Below, piece by piece: positions 20,741 to 31,008 of a stretch of DNA of 64,000 nt. Every line of letters starts with the position of its first letter. Position 1 is the first letter of the stretch. A program made the translations under genes and the position numbers. The stretch is from contig OX352772.1 in NCBI GenBank assembly GCA_947095535.1, positions 183,018,240 to 183,082,239 on the forward strand, in the 5' to 3' direction. The stretch comes from Poecilobothrus nobilitatus. Lineage: Eukaryota; Arthropoda; Insecta; Diptera; Dolichopodidae. A model generated the notes under the pieces. The model was not told the origin of the DNA. It ran no database searches and saw nothing but the letters and a program-made list of their open reading frames with translations.

Positions 20741-22665
20741 TTACGTTTTTTGAATTATAAATTTTGTTATTTTTCTTTTAAATTCCACCATATTACTAAT
20801 TAATTTATATTCGTAGGGTAATTCATTGTATAATTTTAGGCAATTGTAAAGGCAGTTATTTTTTTGCCTATCGGTTTTGAAAATAGTGAGATAAAAATTT
20901 GACTTGTTTCGGGTGTTATGGTTATGTATATCAATCATTCTATTTAACAAAAAAATTATGTTTAATGAAATCATTAATAATTTTAAAAGCAATAATATAT
21001 AACTCACGTGTGCAAATATTATCGAAACTTAAGAACCTACCTGTATACAATAATCTTGATGGAAAAAGATTAGAATGAAAGTGAACTACTTTAATAGCTT
21101 TTTTATGTAGTATGTTTATTTTATTTAATGCAATTTGTGGAGCTCCAGACCATATAGGATTGAGATAGATAATATTTGACAAAACATATGATGAAAAAAT
21201 TATGTATAATACGTCTTTTGAAAAGAAATTTCTCAGACGTCGTAAAATAAAAATATATGGGTTTGTTTTTTTGACAATATGATCAATATGATCATACCAT
21301 TTTAATTTATTATCTAAAATTAGTCCAAGATAGTTATAGTTTTTTACTACTTCTAGAGCGGTGTTTCTATAAATCATATTAAAACTACTGTATATTTTAT
21401 TACCGAAAAGAATAATTTTTGTTTTTTTAATATTCAGTAAAAGTTTATGATTATTGAGCCAACTTTCTATTGCACTGAGATCGTGACTAATGAAATTTTT
21501 CAAGTTAGTCTCACAGTTCTCAGAATATTTTAAAACTGTATCATCTGCATACATTTGGATTGTTCCTTTTAATGTTAAATTGGCAAGGTCATGTATGTAG
21601 ATCTTAAAAAGATCTGGCCCTAGAATTGAACCTTACGGAGCACCTTTTTCAATGACACTAGAGGTACCTAGTGGCACAATTATTTTTAACTTTTTGTTTC
21701 CGATTAAGCAGATATGTTTTGAAAAAATTAATTTATTATGGTCTACGCAGTCAAATGCTTTTTGCAAATCTAAAAAAATGCATGCAACATATCTACCACT
21801 GTCTACGTTTTTAGTAACAAAATCTGTTAGATTAAGACACGCCGCAGTTTTGTTGGAGTTTTTTTCAAACCCGTATTGCTCGCTATGTAAAATATTATTA
21901 CTTTTAAGAAAAATTTCAATTTTATTCTTAATAACTATTTCAAATATTTTGGAAAACGCACTTAAAATTGAAATAGGCCGGTAATTTGTTCTTTTAGTTA
22001 CGCAACCGCTTTTGAAAATGGGAGTTACAAACGCTGTTTTTAAGCTTTCCGGAAAAGTTGAGTTTTAAACGAAATATTAATAAATTTGACTAATAACGGA
22101 GCTAAGAATTCTGAATATTTGTTAATAAATCTAGCCGAGATGTTGTCATAACCAGTTCGGCATTTGGTTTTAACATGTTGATCGTCTCGAAAATTTCTTC
22201 AATATTGGTTGGACTCAGATTAAAGCTTGAATAAATGTTTGTTGAAAATTGATTCAAATAATCATAGTCTACATCAAGTGTAGAAATGTTAAGTTCGTTT
22301 GTAACATTTATGAAAAAATTCATTGATTCAGCTATGATTTGTTCGTTAGAAGTAATTTGATTGTTATGTTCTAATACTTTAATATAATTAGAAGAATTCA
22401 AACAATCTTTATTAAACATAACATTTTTATATAAGTCCCACAGTTTTTTTTTTTTACTATTTCCCGGATCCCTATTAAATTCATCAGAGTAAAATTTTTT
22501 TTTTGCTTCAGCAACAAGATTTTTTACTTTCTCTTTAATATCTTTGTAAAGCTCTTTAACACGGATATCATTTGGATATTTTTTTGTATATTTGAAAAAT
22601 GATTCTCGAATTTTAATTTTGTTTATTATCTCATTTGTTATCCATGCTTTTTTTTTTTTCAACAA
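20741..22665 (-). pseudogene. LINE-2 reverse transcriptase and EN-RT linker
   Basis: The linker (22102-22665) reads AWITNEIINKIKIRESFFKY and KKKLWDLYKNVMFNKDCL and ends LKPNAE near 22160. The palm lies in shifted frames at 21600-22100, where PQGSILGPDLF-like sequence can be followed on the minus strand. The block 20940-21554 has an intact catalytic box (MYADDTVLKYSENCETNL), then NYNYLGLILDNKLKWYDH of the thumb and SNIIYLNPIWSG. The tail 20741-21007 reads IHNHNTRNKSNFYL and LYNCLKLYNELP. Several frameshifts inactivate it. Confidence 0.85.
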
Positions 22666-22716
22666 CTTTATAAACTTGTGTATTATTTTCTATCAGAGTG
22701 CTGAGATCACATACAA

Positions 22717-24618
22717 ATGGAGCTACGTAAGATGGAAAAAATTACTGAAGTCTTCAGAATACAAAGTGATAAGGTGAATGAATCGTTTATTAATGTAATA
22801 AAAAAAAATGATGAGGTCTGCAAAAAAATGAATAATGTGATTAACGATAATAATATAAATGTGGGTCAAACTGTATCATTTGCTGATATGGTAAAAAATA
22901 CGAAAAATATTGGAATGAAAATGAAAAAAGAATTACCGTTGATTGTTAAGCCAAAAAACAAACAAAAAAGTGAAAAAACGAAAAGCGATTTAAATACAAA
23001 GGTTGATCCAAAAGATCTTAAAATAAAAAATATTGAAAATAGAACAAATGGAACAATTTTAATTGAAACTGATACTGTAGAAGAACGTGATAAAATAAAA
23101 TTGGAGTTGGAAAAAAAAATGAATGATAACTATGTAATTAAAATACCAACGGATATAAAACCAAAATTTGAGATTGTTAATATGAATTATAAATTCAGTG
23201 ACGAGGAAATCGTTCAAAAATTGAAAAAACAAAATCCTTTTATGGAAATGTCGGACCTTAAGGTTATAAAGGTACACACTGTGAACAAATTTAACAAGGA
23301 AATGTACAACGCAGTGATTCAAGTCGATAAGGAGAGCTTTCCTAAGTTATTACAAAATGAAAAAGTGTGTATTGGATGGGAAAGATGCAAAGTATTCGAT
23401 GCTGTAAATGTTATGAGGTGCTATAAATGTAAGGGATTTAACCATAAATCGGCAGATTGCACGAATAGGGAAACATGCCTAAAATGTCACCAACACCATA
23501 AGACCAGCGACTGCAAAAATGATGAGATTATTAAATGCATAAATTGTGTAAAATACAATGAAAAATTGAGATTAAATGTGGATGTTAATCATAAAACATT
23601 CAGTAAGCGTTGTCCAGCTTATCAACAGAAATTATGTCAAAGAAAAAAAACGATTGGTTACTAGCAACCACAGAAAGTTGTTAAGGTAGTTAATTTCATT
23701 AGTACCAAATATGTACAAAATGAAAATTCCATTATTAATATAAATAACAAAAAAGAAAAAGAATCTGTTATGGATAAACCTGTAAAAAATTCAATAGATC
23801 ATGTTACTCGTAACAGTGAAATTAGAAGTAAAGAAAAAGCAATAAAAGTCAAAAGTAAAAAAAAAGCAATAAAAATATTTAGTTACATTCCTAAATTTTG
23901 GACAAGAACAAATTCAAAAATTAATAAACAAAAAAGCAAAAGTTCTTCTTGTGATAACTTTAAATATGGCGCAAATATTAGCTCAAGTTATAACAACAAT
24001 ACGAATAATATTACCGATAGTAGTACGAAAATTAATAGCAAACATGAAAATTCGTCTACTAAAAATATAAAAAGTATTACTATTGAGAATAAAGTTAGCA
24101 ATAAAAACGCTGAAATAAAGAGAGATACTAACCAAGGCAACTGGATTAAAGGGGAAACATTAAATCCACTAAGTAAAAACATAGAAGAAACAAAGAAAAT
24201 TCCATCTCAAGAAAACAAAAAAAGCATTTTCATTGATCCAATGATTCCTCCAATAGTTAGAATGACCAAAAATGGGATTGAGAAAGGAGATAGTATATAC
24301 GCTCTTTCACGTTTTCGTGAACACAGAATATATAATAACGTGAGATTATACTTGTCTTATTTTTATGACCAGAATGATATTTGTTATAATGGGATAACTC
24401 AAACAAACATCAAAGTACTTATCAACCAGGAAGGTCTACCGACTGACTATCAAGAATTAAGTAAATTATATAAACAGTATCATGAAAGTATAGGTATTTC
24501 TAATGAAGAGGTTGCTAAAGATTTAACTTCATACAGGCGGCACATTGATAATAAGTACAGGGAACATCTGCAAAAAATCAGAGAATCTTGGAGAAATTAT
24601 ATGATAAGAAATCCATAA
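22717..24618 (+). CDS. Element D ORF1 (gag-like, zinc knuckles), one in-frame UAG
   Basis: A single frame of 634 codons with one TAG at 23662-23664, so the primary product would be 315 residues. N-terminus: a Lys/Asn-rich predicted coiled coil. Residues about 100-230: an RRM-like segment (NGTILIETDTVEERDKIK). About 235-310: zinc knuckles CYKCKGFNHKSADC (CX2CX4HX4C), CLKCHQHHKTSDC, and a third degenerate CINC...RCPAY. Past the TAG comes a basic, low-complexity linker, then a conserved 120-residue C-terminal domain (about 24235-24600: IPPIVRMTKNGI, YALSRFREH, RLYLSYFYDQND, NQEGLPTDYQELSKLY) shared with element C. The role is RNA binding and RNP formation by family analogy. The start used is the first ATG after the LINE-2 junction. 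Confidence 0.75.
23662..23670 (+). promoter_or_regulatory. UAG stop in TMV-type leaky context
   Basis: The stop reads TAG-CAA-CCA, which fits the UAG-CARYYA readthrough consensus. It is the only stop in 634 codons, and the sequence beyond it encodes a domain conserved in another LINE. Readthrough is an inference; a simple nonsense mutation is the alternative. Confidence 0.5.
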
Positions 24619-24620
24619 TG
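24616..24620 (+). promoter_or_regulatory. UAAUG stop-start junction between ORF1 and ORF2
   Basis: The ORF1 stop TAA (24616-24618) overlaps the ORF2 ATG (24618-24620). UAAUG coupling of ORF1 termination to ORF2 initiation is established for the SART1 LINE; here it is inferred from the sequence. Confidence 0.7.
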
Positions 24621-25736
24621 ATTAATAATACAAGTTTTATGAATACAGAATCAAACAAAATAAATATAGGAAACTTAAATATTTTATACTTAAACATTTG
24701 TAGAATAAGACATAAAAAATTACTGGAACTTGAAGCATTAATTCATAGTTATAAAGATATTGATATCGCCGTTCTTACAGAAGTGTGGATTTTTGAAAAT
24801 GAGGTTAATACATACAACATACAAAACTTTAATGCAATATTTAACTGTAGAAATGAAAGAAGAGGAGGTGGAACTGCAATCTTTGTCAATAATAAGTTTA
24901 AATATAATGAAGTTGAAAAAGATGAAAGCTATAACTTCACTGTTATTGAAATGTTAAATATGCAACCTAAACTAAAAATAGGTACTTTCTATAAAGCTCC
25001 TAATGAAAATAGCACTTTATTTATTGAATATTTACAAAAAAAGGTAGATCGATTCTCACACTGTATCTTTTTTGCTGATGTAAATCTAAATTTATTTGAA
25101 AAAACAACCACTGTTATTAAATATGTAGACATGTTAAACATTTCCGGCTATAAAATCATAAATAAAACATATAGTACAAGACAAACAGCTACAACTAATA
25201 CGCTAATTGATCATATTATATCAAATATGGAGGATCAACATAAAATTTCATATAAAATTGAAGATAATGAAATATCTGATCATAAGAGTGCCCTAGTGTG
25301 TATTCAAATGATAAAAACTTCATTAAAACCTTATTTAAAGCTTTCACATAGCAGAACAGACTATCATAAATTCTGTAATAGAGTTGCTAATAAATTAACT
25401 GAGAAACAAATTACTGAAGTTGATGAACTTGTTGGAATCATACAAGAAGCAAAACAATGCAGTACAGTAACATATGAAATAAGATCAAGAAATAATAATT
25501 GGATTACACCAGTTATTCTTGACAAATTAAAAATTAGACGTTCGTTATATAAAGCGCACAAAAAAGATCCAAGTAACATGGTTAAAAAAGAAAAATACTT
25601 AAAATATAAGAAAAAGATGAAAAATGTCATTCTGGAAGCCAAGAATAGCCACATTAACAATTGCATTGAAAAAGCAGGAAATGATAATAGAAAACTATGG
25701 AAAGTTGTAAATTACACAATAAAAAATATGTTATGA
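24618..25736 (+). CDS. Element D ORF2, APE-type endonuclease and linker
   Basis: Begins at the ATG overlapping the ORF1 stop. Endonuclease motifs in order: ILYLNICRIRHKK (Asn), DIAVLTEVWIF (Glu), GGGTAIFV, IGTFYKAPNENS, FFADVNLNLF (Asp and Asn; the usual Gly before Asp is Ala), TLIDHIISN, ISDHKSALV (Asp-His). All expected catalytic residues are visible. The EN-RT linker follows (NNWITPVILDKLKIRRSLYK, NRKLWKVVN). The frame then ends at 25736, just where the RT frame takes over. About 100 residues usual between 'LWKVVN' and 'NSAPGAD' are missing, so an internal deletion has shifted the frame. Confidence 0.85.
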   Translation: MINNTSFMNTESNKINIGNLNILYLNICRIRHKKLLELEALIHSYKDIDIAVLTEVWIFENEVNTYNIQNFNAIFNCRNERRGGGTAIFVNNKFKYNEVEKDESYNFTVIEMLNMQPKLKIGTFYKAPNENSTLFIEYLQKKVDRFSHCIFFADVNLNLFEKTTTVIKYVDMLNISGYKIINKTYSTRQTATTNTLIDHIISNMEDQHKISYKIEDNEISDHKSALVCIQMIKTSLKPYLKLSHSRTDYHKFCNRVANKLTEKQITEVDELVGIIQEAKQCSTVTYEIRSRNNNWITPVILDKLKIRRSLYKAHKKDPSNMVKKEKYLKYKKKMKNVILEAKNSHINNCIEKAGNDNRKLWKVVNYTIKNML

Positions 25737-27223
25737 ATCTTCATAGAAATTCAGCTCCAGGGGCTGATAAAATTACTGTAAAAGATCTACAAGAGCTGAT
25801 ACATATTATCAAGAATATTTTATGTAAAATGATAAATTCATGCCTTGCAGATGGAATTTACCCAGAGTGCTTAAAACAAGCCGTCATTGTGCCAATTCAC
25901 AAAGGTGGACAAAAAACAGATTGTGGAAATTATAGGTCCATATCGTTATTAAATTCAATCAGTAAAATGTATGAAAGAGTTATCGATACAAGAATAAGAT
26001 CATTTATTAAGCAAACTATTGGCTTCGATTCGAATCAATATGGATTTATAGAAGGAAGTGGTACAGATTCTGCTGTGTCGGTTACAATAGACCAAATTCA
26101 TGACGCATTAGATGAAGGGTACTATGTTGCGGCAATGTTTATTGATCTAAGTAAAGCATTTGATGTTGTCAATCATGGCAAACTACTAGATTTTCTTGAA
26201 GACTTGGGAATTAGAGGTATAGCAAATAGGTTATTTAGGAGTTATTTGTCAAATAGAACTCATTGTGTGCGAATTGAAAATACTGTAAGCTCTGAACTAG
26301 TGATTAATACTGGAGTCCCACAAGGATCGATATTGGGCCCACTTCTTTATTTATTATATGTAACGAATCTCTCAAAGTGTAACTTTGAATCAAAGTATAC
26401 AATTTATGCAGATGACACAAATTTTATATGTAAGGCTAAAACTTTAATCCAACTAGAAAATAACCTAAATAAAGATATGGAAATATACGGTAATTGGCTG
26501 GACGGTAATGGTCTCTGTATGAATCCCAAAAAGACATATTATATTGTATTCAAAACACTTAGGAAAAAATATCATGAAATTACAATAAAAGCAAGAGGTG
26601 TCACGGTAGAACGAGTTCAACATATGAAATATCTCGGAATGACTATAGATGAAAATCTTAAATGGGATAAACATATTAAACAATTAAAGAAAAGCATAAT
26701 ACCGATCATAATGGCAATCAAAAGAGCAGGTGGTGTTCCAATCAAAGCCGCCAAATTAATTTACAACGGATGCATCTTGTCAAAAATTCGTTACAATATA
26801 TGCAGTTGGAGTAACAGTACAAAATTCCATGTCAATCAAATGGGTATGATTATGAAAAAATCGTTAAAAACATTATACAAATTGAACCCTAGATTGAGTA
26901 CAAAGGAATTGTATATAACCACAAATGAACTTGACACAAACCAGTTAATATACTTCGAAAAATGTAAATATGTGTATAAAATAATAAACAAGAAAATGAA
27001 ATCTTCATTAACAATTATAACAAGAGATAACGTGCACAATTACAACACTAGATATAGAGGACATCTTGTAGTACCTAAAGCAACTACAACTAAGAAGCTA
27101 CAAGGATTAAAATGTAGTGCAATAAAGATGTTTAACGCTCTACCTATCCAACTAAAACGCAGCCAAAACTTACATGAATTTAAACATATACTTAAGAAAT
27201 ATTTAAAAAACTTTAGAAATTAG
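25737..27223 (+). CDS. Element D ORF2, reverse transcriptase part
   Basis: Open to 27223. Motifs: RNSAPGADKITVKDL, NYRSISLLNSISKMYERV, NQYGFIEGSGTDSA, MFIDLSKAFDVVNHGK (first catalytic Asp), GVPQGSILGPLLY, TIYADDTNFI near 26405 (both catalytic Asp present), MKYLGMTIDENLKWDKHI (thumb), then a tail with YNTRYRGHLVVPKATTTKK and IKMFNALPIQLKR. RT residues are intact, so only the deletion and frameshift near 25735 separate it from the endonuclease. Usual role: target-primed reverse transcription. Confidence 0.9.
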
Positions 27224-27357
27224 CTATTGTTCAAGTAAAAAAAAAAAAAAAATTGTAATGTGATTTATAAACTTTTAGTTTTTAGAATTAGTTTAGATTT
27301 AGTTTAGAATTTAATTTCTTATACACAATTCTTTATATAAATTGTCTGAAATTAATA

Positions 27358-27390
<33 letters not shown>
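27224..27390 (+). terminator. Element D 3'UTR and poly(A) tail
   Basis: A-run of 16 nt at 27238-27253, then about 100 nt of A/T sequence, AATAATAAA at 27352-27360 as poly(A) signal, and 31 A's to 27390. No copy of the LINE-1/2/4 hairpin is present, in keeping with a different family. Confidence 0.7.
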
Positions 27391-27393
<3 letters not shown>

Positions 27394-28242
27394 ATTGAAA
27401 TCATTATATGTACAACTTTAAATTAGACCAAATGTTATCTTTTTCTAAGTTGGCATAATTTAAACTTTTTTGACCTTGTTTTCTTTTTCTTTGATATGTT
27501 TTAGACCAACACTTATAAAAAATCGTTAATGGTCAGATAGTGATGTATTTAGAATATAAAAGAAATATTTGAACCTAACCATATCAGTGATAAAATGGTC
27601 AATAATGGTTTTAGATGTTTTACCAATTCTTATTGCATATTTATCAGTTTTATTATTATATATAACAAAACCATTACTAAGTAATGTACTAGAATAGTTT
27701 TTGATTTCACTATTGTTTGAGTTTAATAAATTCATGTTCATATCTCCCAAAATAATGGAATTTCTATATTTATTTATTATTACATCTAATTTTTCAAGAA
27801 AAACGGCAACGTGGGTATTGTGAGACCTATAAATACTGAATATATTAATATTATGTTTTGTTATGTTAATACCTACTATATTAGATTCTTCAAATTCCTC
27901 TTCAAAAATTAAGGTACTATATAGGTTTTTATTTACATAAATTCAAACACCTCCATAAGAATCTTTCCTATTAGAGAAATATACATTGTAAGTTGGTAAG
28001 TTAAAAAACTTATTTTCTGACTGACTTAACTATATTTCTGATAGAACTATAACATGGATATCATATTCATATGAATTTATAAGTAATTCTAAATCATTCA
28101 ATTTATTACGAAGACTTTGCATATTTAGGTATAATATATTAAAATTGTTTCGATATTCATTATTATTTAAATGGTTTCCTACCTCTGTATAATAATTAAC
28201 TAATAAATCTGTGTCTATGTTTATTTCATCAGCTATTTCCAT
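27391..28242 (-). pseudogene. LINE-2 endonuclease (5' of the D insertion)
   Basis: ORF2 starts at 28242 (MEIADEINIDTD), then NILYLNMQSLRNKLND (Asn), IHVIVLSEI (Glu), a degraded middle read across frames (GGV-IYVN, SIYRSHNTHVAVF), GDMNMNLLN (Asp/Asn, 27740), KTIIDHFITD, SLSDH (27526), and finally linker sequence like LNYANLEKDNIWSNLKLY close to 27420. The LINE-2 linker at 22697 continues from this point, which shows that element D inserted into this ORF. Multiple stops make it nonfunctional. Confidence 0.8.
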
Positions 28243-29240
28243 TTTTACTTAAAATTTTTTTATATTTGCGGTAAATTAAATAATATATGATTAATCAAAG
28301 CATGAAAGTATGTAAGGTATAAAAGTTTTATATATGAATATGATAAGCAAACATTTGAGTATGTAGGTGTGTAATGGATTATTTATTTCATATAATAAAG
28401 AAATCAAAACAATATAATAGTATATACAAACATATGAGTATGTAGGTATGTATTGATTATTTTTTTCAAATAATAATGAAATCAAAACAATATAAAATAA
28501 TATTATATGCGATTGAAGATTAATATAATAGAATGAAAATAATGTAGGAAAAGTGTAGGAATTCTCAGTAAATTTAAAAGTTTAGTTTGTCATAATTAAT
28601 GTCAAAAAGTATAGTTAAAAAAAAAATTATTATATTTATTAAAAATAGACTAGAAAAAAAATTAAAAATATTAAAAATATTAGAATATTGTAAAAATAAT
28701 AATTTAATAAATAAGAAATTTTTTTTTTTTTAAAGTAAAATTAGTATTAATAAATATGTGTATATTTGAATAGTGATATAAATAATTTAAGGTTATGTAA
28801 AAGAATAAAAATAAAAAATATTTTATAAATTTAGCGTTGAAATATAATAGTTTTTTTGTTAGTGAATTAAGATAATAATGTAAAGTGAAATTCTTACTAA
28901 TCAAATAAAAATTATACAATGAATTAGCATTTTCCTTTTTTGAGTTAAAATTAGTATTAAAAAATTTGATGTTCAAATAGTAATATAAAGTGCTTGTATT
29001 TGGAAAAAGAACTAAATAATTTACGAAGCATAATATTGAATTATATAAAATTAAATTGTAGTTTAAGGTTATGTAATAAAATGTAAATAAGAAATAATTA
29101 ATAAAATTAATAAAATAATTAATTTGAAGATACAATAGTTTTTTAATTAGTAAATTAAAGCAAATATGTAAAGAGAAATTCTTATTAATTAAATAAAGAA
29201 AAAGTATAAATTTTATAAAAGTGTGTAACAATAATTTGTA
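28243..29240 (-). other. LINE-2 ORF1-ORF2 spacer with internal duplications
   Basis: About 1 kb separates ORF1 and ORF2. It contains an 80-bp direct repeat ('gagtatgtaggt' at about 28358 and 28438) and an older duplication of about 230 bp (the 'aaaattagtattaa...ttctta(c/t)taat' block at about 28738-28905 and about 28948-29190). The minus-strand spacer ORF listed separately covers 28704-29399. Confidence 0.6.
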
Positions 29241-29399
29241 ATTAAACCAATGTTTTAAATACGTTTTTAATAAATTGAATATCATTAAAAGAAGATATTT
29301 GATAAACCTTACTTGCATAAGTTTGGCGTAAGAAAATTTGATTATTCTTAATCCAAAGAAATTGAAAATTGTGTGCTGCTTCGATCGTTTTGGTTTCAT
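28704..29399 (-). CDS. LINE-2 spacer ORF, hydrophobic, unknown
   Basis: 231 codons without a stop in roughly 80% A/T sequence. It starts at an ATG inside the ORF1 C-terminal domain (overlapping it in another frame) and runs through the spacer toward ORF2. Residues are dominated by F, L, I, Y, N and K, with stretches such as FLFTFYYITLNYNLILYN that could span a membrane. LINE-4 has a counterpart starting at the homologous ATG (62444-63034). No known family. Compositional bias is the main alternative explanation. Confidence 0.35.
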   Translation of the reverse strand: MKPKRSKQHTIFNFFGLRIIKFSYAKLMQVRFIKYLLLMIFNLLKTYLKHWFNYKLLLHTFIKFILFLYLINKNFSLHICFNLLIKKLLYLQINYFINFINYFLFTFYYITLNYNLILYNSILCFVNYLVLFPNTSTLYYYLNIKFFNTNFNSKKENANSLYNFYLISKNFTLHYYLNSLTKKLLYFNAKFIKYFLFLFFYITLNYLYHYSNIHIFINTNFTLKKKKFLIY

Positions 29400-29775
29400 A
29401 ATAGAGTTTCGACTGCATTGGAGTGAGGTGATTGCGAAGAAAAATTACATTATTATTTTGACTACCCACAAAAATTTCTGAAGTGAATATATGTTTTTTT
29501 TCGTTTGTTCATCATTAACTCGTTTTTTGCTTCTTCAGAGTTTAGTTCTACAAGATATAATGCATTATTTCCAGGCTGTCTTTTTTTTTTATTTCACTAA
29601 CCTTCAGGATATTTTCCGCTTTAATATTCGCATCAATTTTTCTTGCTATGTTTAGAACTATCTCTTTTGGATTTGATAATTCTTGTGAAATTCCGGCAAT
29701 TATTATATTTTTATTGTTTTTTTGTTGTTGTGTCTCATCTAATCTTGCTTCAATTTTGTTTATTTTTTGTTCCAA
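29242..29775 (-). pseudogene. LINE-2 ORF1 (coiled coil and RNA-binding domain)
   Basis: 29548-29775: coiled-coil end and start of the RNA-binding fold (QKINKIEARLDETQQQKNN, NIIIAGISQELSNPKEI). 29242-29469: the C-terminal subdomain (FLRNHLTPMQSKLYYETK, FQFLWIKNNQIFLRQ), a hallmark of this type of ORF1. The two parts are separated by a frameshift near 29470-29548. LINE-4 ORF1 aligns over the whole length. The N-terminal PHD-like finger seen in LINE-4 is missing, so the copy is 5' truncated near 29840. Confidence 0.75.
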
Positions 29776-29840
29776 ATCAATATTTTTGTTTTCGGAATTT
29801 TTTAAATGTTGTTAAACAACGACGCATGTTGTTAAATTGA

Positions 29841-30457
29841 GTATCGATAATTTTTTGGATATGTACACAAATAGTAAAATGAAAAGTTATTTGAATTTTC
29901 AAGTTTTAATTTGAATTTTGGTCAATTTAATTTTATTTTTGTGGTAGTCAAGATGAAGTCCCTAATTTAAAATAAAAATAAGCAATGGAAGAAAAGTAAA
30001 TAAATTTTAATTTTTGTGAGATGGTTAATATTTTGTTACAAGTATAATAGGAAATAGGAACTATTATAACTATTATTACAAGTATAATAGGAACGGAAGA
30101 AAAATCCTGTATTGACAATTCGTCTCCAATATGAAGCTGAATTTAGTTCGAAGAAGAAACTCAGCTTCGTTTTTGCCAGGTTTATGGCAAATGATGTTCG
30201 ACGAACTAAAAAAGGATAGTCCAGATTTTCCATTTAATATAGACAAAATTATAAAAAAATTTTAAATTTGATTCGTAGCTCCTGACGAATAAAACGAAAA
30301 AAATTTTTGTGGGAAATAATTAGTCCTAACAGGGCTATCTACCTTTGGGAGCCACGTTAACCAAATTAATATTTTAAAGAGCCATTTATTTATCTTTGAA
30401 AACAATACATATATACAAGATTAATCTAGTTTTAAAATGAATCAGTTTAAATTTTAA
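29841..30457. other. Intergenic or intronic sequence
   Basis: Contains a small duplication ('acaagtataataggaa' at about 30038 and 30078) and an unassigned GC-richer stretch at 30100-30370. No gene is recognised. Confidence 0.4.
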
Positions 30458-30693
30458 ATAATAATAATAATAATAACAATAATAATGATAATAATAACAA
30501 TAATAATGGTGACAATAATAATAATAATAATAACAATAATAATAATAATGACAATAATAATAATAATAATAACAATAATAATAACAATAATAATAATAAT
30601 AACAATAATAATAACAATAATAATAACGATAATAATAATTATAATAATAATAGCAATATTAATAATAATAATAATTATAATAATAATAGCAAT

Positions 30694-30725
<32 letters not shown>

Positions 30726-31008
30726 GAATAATAATAACAATAATAATATAATAATAATAATATAATAATAAACAATAAATAATAAATAAATAATAAAAAC
30801 ATAATGAATAATAAATAATAAATTATAAATAATAAATAATAATATTAACAATAATAATAATAACAATAGCAATAATAATAACAATAATAATAATAATAAT
30901 AATAACAATAATAATAATAATAGCAATAATAACAATAATAATAATAACATTAATCATAATAATAATAATAACCTCTTAATATAATAATAACAATATATAA
31001 TAATAACC
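30458..31008. repeat. (AAT)n microsatellite, interrupted
   Basis: About 550 bp of AAT/AAC/AAG units with AATAAATAAT interruptions in the middle (30770-30840). It ends inside the RNase H region of element J, near two copies of 'taataacctct' (30966 and 31004). The poly-Ile and poly-Leu readings are artefacts of the trinucleotide period. Confidence 0.95.

Larger units (their letters stand above)
20418..22697 (-). mobile_element. LINE-2, 3' part
   Basis: Same family as LINE-1 and LINE-4. The sense 3' end is at about 20418-20433 (AATAAATAAAGAAAC). The family hairpin is at 20495-20518 and RT coding remnants run up to the junction with plus-strand element D near 22697. The element resumes at 27391 on the far side of D, with the two coding ends fitting the family alignment within a few residues. 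Confidence 0.85.
22698..27390 (+). mobile_element. Element D, plus-strand LINE nested in LINE-2
   Basis: About 4.7 kb. Two long ORFs, a 3'UTR, and a pure 31-nt A-tail (27360-27390) preceded by AATAATAAA. It sits inside LINE-2 in the opposite orientation. The long uninterrupted frames and clean tail make it the youngest LINE in the window. The 5' boundary is within about 15 bp of 22697; ORF1 starts almost at once, so the element may be slightly 5' truncated. The two flanks share a loosely similar TTGTA...TGATtTCA segment that may be a decayed target-site duplication. Confidence 0.85.

Noticed and set aside
22698..22716. Exact target-site duplication of element D
   Set aside because: The two flanks are only loosely similar (TTGTA...TGATTTCA against TTGTATGTGATCTCA); I could not establish an exact repeat by eye.
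30485..31008. Poly-Ile and poly-Leu frames on both strands
   Set aside because: Trinucleotide repeat artefact.
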